Positions 7,162 to 12,857 of a stretch of DNA of 17,506 nucleotides are shown one piece after another. Each line of letters opens with the position of its first letter. The first letter of the stretch is position 1. Position numbers and translations under genes: made by a program. The stretch is from an uncultured Eubacteriales bacterium (GTDB lineage: Bacteria; Bacillota; Clostridia; Monoglobales; UMGS1388). The stretch is taken from the NCBI GenBank assembly GCA_900551345.1, contig URVP01000017.1:1-17506 (forward strand). Reading direction: 5' to 3'. The notes beneath the pieces are model-generated. The model was not told the DNA's origin, made no database searches, and worked only from the letters and a program-made list of their open reading frames with translations.

Positions 7162-7638
7162 TTATCTTCCTAAATCGAACTTATCATGTATTGCCACAAC
7201 AGCTCTTTCAGCATCCTTTTCTGCAATGATAACACTAACTTTTATTTCAGAAGTGGAAATCATCTGTATGTTGATATTCTTGTCATACAGTGCCTCAAAC
7301 ATCTTTGCGGCTACGCCTGCATTACTGGTCATGCCGGCACCTACGATAGAAACCTTGGAAACACTGTCATCTGCTTCTACAGATTTTGCTCCGATATGTT
7401 CAAGATTTTCCTTTATTTTTTCAACAGCTAAATCAGCATTTGACTTAGCAACAGTGAATGAAATACTGTTTGTATGATCACTGCCCGCAGATTGGAGTAT
7501 CACATCAACATTAACACCGTATTTTGCAAGTATTGAAAATACCTGAAATGCTTTCCCGGGTGTATCATCAAGGCCCAATACTGAAATTCTTGCAACATCA
7601 TTATCTCTTGTAACGCCTCTTACCAACATCTTTTCCAC
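7162..7638 (-). CDS. lysC: Probable internally started beta subunit of aspartate kinase
   Basis: Inside lysC and in frame with it, AAGGAGG (7647-7653) lies eight bases before a GTG at 7636-7638 (codon 246 of the alpha subunit, in the linker before the first ACT domain). This site is stronger than that of the full-length protein. The product would be 158 residues and consist only of the two ACT domains. In Bacillus subtilis aspartokinase II a beta subunit is made from an in-frame internal start at a closely similar position, as I recall it, giving an alpha2beta2 enzyme. The sequence evidence is the ribosome site, spacing and position at the domain border; actual translation is inferred. Confidence 0.6.
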   Translation of the reverse strand: MEKMLVRGVTRDNDVARISVLGLDDTPGKAFQVFSILAKYGVNVDVILQSAGSDHTNSISFTVAKSNADLAVEKIKENLEHIGAKSVEADDSVSKVSIVGAGMTSNAGVAAKMFEALYDKNINIQMISTSEIKVSVIIAEKDAERAVVAIHDKFDLGR

Positions 7639-8373
7639 TTTATTAACCTCCTTGACAATGGTTCCTTCTATTCTTTCAAAACTGGACTTAACAGCCAGCG
7701 GCATGTTGTATTTAAGCGCAAGCTCTACTGAACGGTTGTGAAGTACATTAGCACCTAAGCTTGCAAGTTCAAGCATTTCATCATAAGACACATCGTTAAG
7801 TTTCTTTGCATCTTTAACAATTCTCGGATCTGCGGTATATACGCCGTCAACATCGGTATAAATTTCACATATATCAGCATGAAGCGCAACCGCCAAAGCA
7901 ACGGCAGTAGTATCTGAGCCTCCTCTTCCGAGAGTTGTTATATCGCCGTACTTGTTGATACCCTGGAATCCGGCAACGATTACAATATTTTTCCTGTCAA
8001 GTTCGTTAATGATTCTATCGCCCTTAACGCGGTCAATTCTGGCACTGCCATATCTGCTGTCTGTTTCAATTCCGGCTTGCCATCCTGTAAGAGATACTAC
8101 AGGGAAACCCAGATCTTCTATAGCCATAGCAAGCAGAGACATTGAAATCTGTTCGCCTGCAGAAAGAAGAACATCCATTTCTCTTTTTGAAGGGTTTTTA
8201 TTAAGCGCATCCGCTTTTTCTATAAATTCATCGGTTGTGTCACCCTGAGCAGACACTACAACAACAACGCTGTTGCCTTCTTTATAAGAATCCGTAACAC
8301 GGCGTGCTACATTTTGTACCCGCTCTGTATTTGCAACTGAACTTCCTCCGAACTTCATTACTATTAAACTCAT
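7162..8373 (-). CDS. lysC: Aspartate kinase, alpha subunit
   Basis: Phosphorylates aspartate to aspartyl-4-phosphate, the first step toward lysine, threonine, methionine and diaminopimelate. The protein has 403 residues, usual for monofunctional aspartokinases. Domains: the amino-acid kinase fold at 1-240, with KFGGSS at 7-12, GRGGSDTTA at 149-157 and YTDVDGVYTADPR at 172-184; then two ACT domains (about 262-335 and 341-403) that normally bind lysine or threonine for feedback inhibition. Start: ATG at 8371-8373 after AAAGGA at 8384-8389, a modest ribosome site. It lies 57 bases after hom in the same direction, so the two are probably cotranscribed. The gene contains a strong internal ribosome site and start, described as a separate entry. 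Which amino acid inhibits it cannot be read from the sequence. Confidence 0.95.
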   Translation of the reverse strand: MSLIVMKFGGSSVANTERVQNVARRVTDSYKEGNSVVVVVSAQGDTTDEFIEKADALNKNPSKREMDVLLSAGEQISMSLLAMAIEDLGFPVVSLTGWQAGIETDSRYGSARIDRVKGDRIINELDRKNIVIVAGFQGINKYGDITTLGRGGSDTTAVALAVALHADICEIYTDVDGVYTADPRIVKDAKKLNDVSYDEMLELASLGANVLHNRSVELALKYNMPLAVKSSFERIEGTIVKEVNKVEKMLVRGVTRDNDVARISVLGLDDTPGKAFQVFSILAKYGVNVDVILQSAGSDHTNSISFTVAKSNADLAVEKIKENLEHIGAKSVEADDSVSKVSIVGAGMTSNAGVAAKMFEALYDKNINIQMISTSEIKVSVIIAEKDAERAVVAIHDKFDLGR

Positions 8374-8383
8374 TTATTAACCG

Positions 8384-8419
8384 TCCTTTCGGATATTAAT
8401 TACATCCGCATAAGCGGAT
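8384..8419 (-). promoter_or_regulatory. Competing small hairpins in the hom-lysC gap
   Basis: On the - strand, ATCCGC/GCGGAT (8419-8414 with 8409-8404) forms a 6-bp hairpin. The second arm can instead pair with a downstream ATCCG (8394-8390), and that segment can also pair locally as TCC-GAAA-GGA (8393-8384), covering the AAAGGA ribosome site of lysC. The three pairings exclude each other. The stems are short, so any control of lysC translation is speculative. Confidence 0.3.
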
Positions 8420-8430
8420 TGATACATCAC

Positions 8431-9402
8431 TTATTCCCAATAGGGAGCGTTTGTATTACCATTGCGGATAATATCAACCACATCGGCAATAACTGCACTT
8501 GCAGTAGGCTTTTTACCGGCACCTCTTCCGTAAAACATAACATCGCCCGTTATACTTCCCTTGATAAGGATACCGTTAAACACACCCTCAATGCCGGAAA
8601 GAGGATTATCCTTAGGCAATTCCATAGGCTTAACTTCAGCAAAAATACTGCCGTCCGGATTTTTAACGCTGTGACCTATAAGCTTGATAACGCAACCTTT
8701 CTTTTCCGCTGCAGCAACATCCTCAAGCGTAATGTTGGTTATGCCCTGAGTAGGAATTTTGCTGTCATCAACAGCTTTTCCGAAACAAAGAGATGAAAGA
8801 ATTGCTATCTTGCGTCTTGTATCATATCCCTCTATATCAGCAGTGGGATCCTTTTCGGCATATCCTTTTTCCTGTGCCTCTTTCAGTGCTTCCTCAAAGG
8901 AGATTCCGTTGTTTATCATCTGGGCAAGAATATAGTTTGTAGTTCCGTTTAATATACCCATAATTTCTGTTATCTCATCTGCTGCAAGGCACTGAATAAT
9001 AGGACGAATTACAGGAATTCCTCCCCCTACGCTTGCCTCAAACATATATGAAATTCCTTTTTCTCTGGCAATTTTCATGAGCTCTACACCGTGAGTGGCA
9101 ACGAGTTCCTTATTTGAAGTAACTACAGATTTGCCTGCAAGAAGACATCTTTTTGAAAAATCGTATGCAGGGTTGCACCCGCCCATGGTCTCTACAACTA
9201 TACTTATGGAATCATCATTTAAGATGCTTTCAAAATCACTTGTTATTCTGTCCTTAAAGGGGCTGTCATCAAATGTTCTTATATCCAGGATTTTTTTCAC
9301 ATATACATCTTCGCCCGCTTTTTCGGATATTCCGCCTGCGCTTATAACTTCAACTACTCCCGAGCCTACCGTACCAAAGCCCAGAACCGCTATATTAGCC
9401 AC
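8431..9402 (-). CDS. hom: Homoserine dehydrogenase, short form without ACT domain
   Basis: Reduces aspartate-4-semialdehyde to homoserine with NAD(P)H, at the branch to threonine and methionine. Residues 1-130 form the Rossmann cofactor domain (VLGFGTVGSGVVEVI from residue 6, ETMGG at 71-75, TSNKELVATHG at 95-105). The catalytic domain includes FEASVGGGIPVIRPI (121-135), GILNGTTNYIL (149-159) and KGYAEKDPTADIEGYDTRRK (179-198). E183, D194 and K198 keep the spacing of the catalytic Glu, Asp and Lys of yeast homoserine dehydrogenase. The protein ends at 323 residues, about 100 fewer than the common bacterial form, because the C-terminal ACT domain is absent. The stop is followed by an ordinary gap, so this is a short form and not a visible frameshift. 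Start: GTG at 9400-9402 after AGGAGG. It is divergent from the phosphoglycerate-mutase-like gene and probably cotranscribed with lysC. Confidence 0.95.
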   Translation of the reverse strand: MANIAVLGFGTVGSGVVEVISAGGISEKAGEDVYVKKILDIRTFDDSPFKDRITSDFESILNDDSISIVVETMGGCNPAYDFSKRCLLAGKSVVTSNKELVATHGVELMKIAREKGISYMFEASVGGGIPVIRPIIQCLAADEITEIMGILNGTTNYILAQMINNGISFEEALKEAQEKGYAEKDPTADIEGYDTRRKIAILSSLCFGKAVDDSKIPTQGITNITLEDVAAAEKKGCVIKLIGHSVKNPDGSIFAEVKPMELPKDNPLSGIEGVFNGILIKGSITGDVMFYGRGAGKKPTASAVIADVVDIIRNGNTNAPYWE

Positions 9403-9432
9403 GGATACTCCTCCTTTATATAATAATAATTA

Positions 9433-9461
9433 ATATTACCATAAAATTGCCACAATTACAA
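9433..9461 (-). promoter_or_regulatory. Promoter of the hom-lysC operon
   Basis: On the - strand, TTGTAA (9456-9461), a 17-base spacer ending in TGG (an extended -10 element) and TAATAT (9433-9438). The predicted start lies near 9427, about 25 bases before the hom GTG, so no leader attenuator fits upstream of hom. Confidence 0.5.
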
Positions 9462-9516
9462 CATTATTTTCTACAATTTTTGGATATTCGCTGATTTTTT
9501 TGTTGTATATATTTAA

Positions 9517-9545
9517 TTGCAAAACAGCACACATTATGTTATACT
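9517..9545 (+). promoter_or_regulatory. Promoter of the phosphoglycerate-mutase-like gene and ytvI
   Basis: TTGCAA (9517-9522), a 17-base spacer and TATACT (9540-9545) form a good sigma-A-type promoter. Transcription would start near 9552 and give a leader of about 36 bases. It faces away from the hom promoter in the same 185-bp region. Confidence 0.7.
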
Positions 9546-9587
9546 GAAACAGATTAAAAAATGTTATACGGAAAGGATTTGATATAT

Positions 9588-10787
9588 ATGAAGCATCTTG
9601 TTGTACTCATTGACGGTGCAGCAGATTATCCAATTGAAGAACTTGGAGGAAAAACACCTCTTGAAGCAGCAAAAAAGCCATATATGGATTCGCTAGCGAA
9701 AAAAGGAGAATGTCGTCTGCTGGAAACAGTTCCTGCTCACATGTCACCCGGAAGTGATGTTGCAAATCTTGCAATTATGGGCTATGACCCTGACAAATAC
9801 TATTCCGGTCGTTCTCCTCTCGAAGGAGTAAGTATGGGAGTTAAAATACTGGACACTGACACCACATTTCGTGCTAATACCGTTACTTTATCTGACGAAC
9901 CGGAATATGAAAATAAAACAATGGTAGACTACAGCGCCGGAGAAATCACCACGGCAGAATCAACCGAGCTGCTTAAATTTTTGGACGAAAAAATTGGGAA
10001 TAAGCTTTACAGACTTTTTCCGGGGGTATCTTACAGACACCTTCTTTTGTGGCATCAACCACTGGATGCAATTAAGGCAACGCCTCCTCATGACATTTCA
10101 GGGAAAAAGATAACATCTTACCTTCCCGAAAATGAAACTCTTTTAGATATTATGAAAACGAGCTACCTGCTTCTTAAGGATCATCCTATAAATAAGGAGC
10201 GAATTGCACGGGGACTTAATCCTGCAAACTCTCTTTGGCTGTGGGGACAAGGCTCTAAGCCTTTACTGCCTGATTTTAACAAAAAATATAATAAAAAAGG
10301 CTCCATGATTTCAGCTGTAGACCTTCTTAAGGGAATAGGGCTGTGCGCCGGAATGAAATCCGTAGATGTCGAGAACGCTACGGGGACCATTGACACAAAT
10401 TTTGACGGCAAAGCCGCAGCAGCCATAAACGAATTTAAAAACGGGCAGGACTTTGTATACATTCACCTGGAAGCGCCCGATGAATGCGGTCATCATTTTG
10501 ACGCAAAAGGTAAGGTAAAATCTTTGGAACTGATTGACGAAAAAATCGTAAAACCTCTTTGTGAATATCTTCAAGGATGCGGCGATGACTATGCGGTTAT
10601 GATTACACCCGACCACGCAACACCGGTTTCAAAAGGCACGCATACTCACGATAAAATTCCATATATTATATACAGAAGCAATGCCCCATTGGAAGGCGTT
10701 TCCTGCTACTGTGAAAGACAGGCAACAGGCGATGCTGACTTTGAGGGATATAAAATTATGGATTATTTTATCAAGGGCAAGGCGTAA
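9588..10787 (+). CDS. Archaeal-type phosphoglycerate-mutase-like protein, possible homoserine kinase
   Basis: A 399-residue member of the alkaline phosphatase superfamily, close to archaeal cofactor-independent phosphoglycerate mutases (ApgM). Metal and catalytic residues are visible: D9 in LIDGAAD, the Ser nucleophile S56 in SPGSDVANL, D298 and H302 in EAPDECGHH, D342-H343 in ITPDHA, and H352/H354 in GTHTHDK. Start: ATG at 9588, ten bases after AAAGGA; an ATG nine codons upstream has no ribosome site. As I recall it, a TIGRFAM subfamily of these proteins (TIGR02535) is named a proposed homoserine kinase because it replaces ThrB in genomes that lack it and clusters with threonine genes. Here the gene is divergent from hom and lysC, and no thrB is present in the window, which favours that role. 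The alternative is a glycolytic 2-/3-phosphoglycerate mutase; sequence alone cannot decide. Confidence 0.85.
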   Translation: MKHLVVLIDGAADYPIEELGGKTPLEAAKKPYMDSLAKKGECRLLETVPAHMSPGSDVANLAIMGYDPDKYYSGRSPLEGVSMGVKILDTDTTFRANTVTLSDEPEYENKTMVDYSAGEITTAESTELLKFLDEKIGNKLYRLFPGVSYRHLLLWHQPLDAIKATPPHDISGKKITSYLPENETLLDIMKTSYLLLKDHPINKERIARGLNPANSLWLWGQGSKPLLPDFNKKYNKKGSMISAVDLLKGIGLCAGMKSVDVENATGTIDTNFDGKAAAAINEFKNGQDFVYIHLEAPDECGHHFDAKGKVKSLELIDEKIVKPLCEYLQGCGDDYAVMITPDHATPVSKGTHTHDKIPYIIYRSNAPLEGVSCYCERQATGDADFEGYKIMDYFIKGKA

Positions 10788-10810
10788 ATATACCTAAGAG
10801 TCTAAAACGA

Positions 10811-10848
10811 TTACTCCCTGCTTTTGATGTAACAGAAGAAGGGAGTAA
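10811..10848 (+). promoter_or_regulatory. Long hairpin that sequesters the ytvI ribosome binding site
   Basis: TTACTCCCT (10811-10819) pairs perfectly with AGGGAGTAA (10840-10848). After one mismatch, six more pairs (10821-10826 with 10833-10838, one of them G-U) extend the stem, leaving a six-base loop. The GGGAG ribosome site of ytvI (10841-10845) lies inside the stem. No T run follows, so it does not look like a terminator of the upstream gene. Confidence 0.65.
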
Positions 10849-10851
10849 GAG

Positions 10852-11976
10852 ATGAATTTTCCAAGCTCACAGCGATGCAGTAAAATACTGATACTGCTGA
10901 TTTTTGCCGGCGGTATATGGTTTACCGTACGATTTATTCTTCCGGCGGTATTTGTATGGCTGCTCCCGTTTATTGCCGCCTACTGTGTATCATGCATTGT
11001 CAGACCCATAGCGCAGTTTTTGTCGAAAAGGTACAGGGTGCGAAAAAAGGCGGCTCATGTCATTTCTTATTTTTTCATACTTTCGACAGTAAGCCTGTTT
11101 TTAGGCTATATTATTATGCGTATTATAACAGAATTAGTTAACTTTGCACGGGAAGTTCCTTCGTATATCGAAAGGCTTCCCGATTTTTATTCCGCAGGCG
11201 ACAATGTTCGTCAAACTCTCCTATCTTTTGTTCCGACAGATTTTGCAGGTATAATTTCCGACATCTCTGTTTCGATTGAAGATTCGCTCCATACTGCTCT
11301 TTCGACAATTTCCGGAAATATTTTGTCGGGAGCCGCAGATTTCGCCGCCGCTCTGCCGGATTTGGGACTTTTTGCCGTTGTATTTATTATATGCTCCTTC
11401 TTCTTTTCGGTTGACTATGACCGTATATCGGTAGCTATTATGCTGCAAGTCCCAAAAAGCTGCCGTGAAAAAACCATAAAAGCAAAAGATTTTGCTTTTT
11501 CCGCTCTTCTGAAATATTTTCGGGGAATGGTAACCATGTCAATAATAGTATACTTTTTATTACTGACAGGATTTATGATTTTAAAAATAAACTATGCTTA
11601 TCTAACTGCCCTGCTTGTTGCGATAGTAGATTTCTTTCCTCTGCTGGGTACGGGGGTCGTTCTTATTCCCTGGGCAATAATACGAATTGTAACCGGAGAT
11701 TTGTATACCGGAATAGGACTGCTTGCAGTGTGGGGCAGCGTTATGCTGATAAGGCAGTTTATAGAACCAAAAATTATGGGGAAAGCTTTGGGGCTTCATC
11801 CTCTTATTACCCTTATTGCAGCATATACGGGATATAAGGTTTACGGTATAACCGGTGCAATACTCTTCCCTATAATTACGCTTGTTATCAGCTGCCTTAA
11901 CAGAGCGGGAGTGATTTCCATATGGAATTATCCCAAAGCGCAAAAAAATCCGCCCGAGAATAATCCGGACGGATAA
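10852..11976 (+). CDS. ytvI: YtvI-like sporulation integral membrane protein (AI-2E transporter family)
   Basis: A 374-residue multi-pass membrane protein of the AI-2E/PerM family (PF01594). Hydrophobic segments lie at about 11-28, 30-50, 68-92, 170-187, 225-245, 250-275, 284-302 and 318-350, with a soluble region at about 95-168. Late motifs typical of the family are VDFFPLLGTGVVLIPWA (259-275) and RQFIEPKIMG (301-310). Overall pattern and length resemble the sporulation protein YtvI of spore-forming Firmicutes, whose transported substrate is not known; the family also includes proton-driven Na+ or Li+ exporters. Start: ATG at 10852, six bases after GGGAG, a site buried in a hairpin. It follows the phosphoglycerate-mutase-like gene by 64 bases and is probably read from the same promoter. 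Its last codons overlap the terminator of the convergent folD gene. Confidence 0.82.
   Translation: MNFPSSQRCSKILILLIFAGGIWFTVRFILPAVFVWLLPFIAAYCVSCIVRPIAQFLSKRYRVRKKAAHVISYFFILSTVSLFLGYIIMRIITELVNFAREVPSYIERLPDFYSAGDNVRQTLLSFVPTDFAGIISDISVSIEDSLHTALSTISGNILSGAADFAAALPDLGLFAVVFIICSFFFSVDYDRISVAIMLQVPKSCREKTIKAKDFAFSALLKYFRGMVTMSIIVYFLLLTGFMILKINYAYLTALLVAIVDFFPLLGTGVVLIPWAIIRIVTGDLYTGIGLLAVWGSVMLIRQFIEPKIMGKALGLHPLITLIAAYTGYKVYGITGAILFPIITLVISCLNRAGVISIWNYPKAQKNPPENNPDG
11942..11974 (-). terminator. Rho-independent terminator of folD inside the end of ytvI
   Basis: On the - strand, ATCCG-T-CCG and CGG-G-CGGAT form an eight-pair stem with one mismatch and a nine-base loop, followed by seven T (11942-11948). 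It begins 32 bases past the folD stop and coincides with codons 364-374 of ytvI on the other strand. Confidence 0.75.
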
Positions 11977-12005
11977 GTTATATAAATCAAATTGACATTA
12001 CCTTC

Positions 12006-12857
12006 TTATTTAAGTTTGTGCTTCTTTGCGGCGGTAACAGTGTTTTTCATAAGCATTGCTATTGTCATGGGCCCTACTCCTCCGGGTACGGGAGTTATTG
12101 CAGCTGCTTTCTTTTCAGCTTCGTCGAATTTAACATCGCCCCGAAGCTTTTTATCCTCTCCGCGGTTCATGCCCACATCTATGACAACAGCACCTTCTTT
12201 AACCATATCGCCCGTTATCATCTCCGCTCTGCCAATTGCAACAACAAGGATGTCCGCACTAAGACATACCTCTTTAAGATTCTTGGTTTTGGAGTGGCAA
12301 ATGGTAACCGTACCGTTCTGATGGAGAAGCAGCATTGCCTGAGGCTTGCCCACAATATTGCTTCTTCCAACCACAACGCACTGTTTACCTTCAACACTTA
12401 TTCCACTCTCTTTGATAAGCTCCATAACACCGGCTGGAGTGCAAGGAAGAAAATCATAATTGCCTATCATAATCTTACCTACATTAACCGGGTGAAATGC
12501 GTCCACATCCTTTGAAGGATCTATAGTATTTATTATCGTCTCATCATTAATATGTTTGGGAACAGGAAGTTGGCAGAGGATTCCGTCAATCTCATCATCA
12601 TTGTTAAGCTGTTTTACAAGATTAACCAGTTCTTCCTCTGTAGTTTCAGCCGGGAGGGCATATTCCCTTGACAGGATACCGATTTCCTCGCAAGCCTTTT
12701 TCTTTGAGTTAACATATACTCGGCTCGCAGGGTCATCGCCTACAATAATAACTGCAAGACCGGGGTTAACGCCCTTTTCTTTCAGAGCGGTTACCTCTTC
12801 TTTCAGTTCGGCTTTTATTCTTGCGCTGACTTCCTTGCCGTTTAAAATTTTTGCCAT
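12006..12857 (-). CDS. folD: Bifunctional methylenetetrahydrofolate dehydrogenase/cyclohydrolase
   Basis: Interconverts 5,10-methylene-, 5,10-methenyl- and 10-formyl-tetrahydrofolate with NADP+, feeding purine, thymidylate and formyl-Met-tRNA synthesis. The protein has 283 residues, the normal length. Visible motifs: YVNSK at 48-52 with the catalytic Tyr and Lys; ILCQLPVP; DVDAFHPVNVG (family usually DGFHP); PCTPAGV; VVGRSNIVGKP for the dinucleotide; and the C-terminal ITPVPGGVGPMTIAMLMKNT. Start: ATG at 12855-12857, giving MAKILNGKEV as in the family, after AAGGAAG; a GTG three codons upstream at 12866 is the alternative. The first 92 bases overlap the end of the YgiQ-family gene in another frame, so the ribosome site lies inside that gene and translation may be coupled. 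Confidence 0.95.
   Translation of the reverse strand: MAKILNGKEVSARIKAELKEEVTALKEKGVNPGLAVIIVGDDPASRVYVNSKKKACEEIGILSREYALPAETTEEELVNLVKQLNNDDEIDGILCQLPVPKHINDETIINTIDPSKDVDAFHPVNVGKIMIGNYDFLPCTPAGVMELIKESGISVEGKQCVVVGRSNIVGKPQAMLLLHQNGTVTICHSKTKNLKEVCLSADILVVAIGRAEMITGDMVKEGAVVIDVGMNRGEDKKLRGDVKFDEAEKKAAAITPVPGGVGPMTIAMLMKNTVTAAKKHKLK

Noticed and set aside
9403..9587. Riboswitch, T-box or leader attenuator for the threonine/lysine genes
   Set aside because: The predicted leaders are only about 25 and 36 bases long, too short for such elements, and no T-box or lysine riboswitch core was seen.
11602..11943. A 113-codon open frame on the - strand
   Set aside because: It is antisense to ytvI, lacks a ribosome site and is downstream of the folD terminator.
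12018..12515. A 165-codon open frame on the + strand
   Set aside because: It is antisense to folD, with no ribosome site and shadow-like composition.
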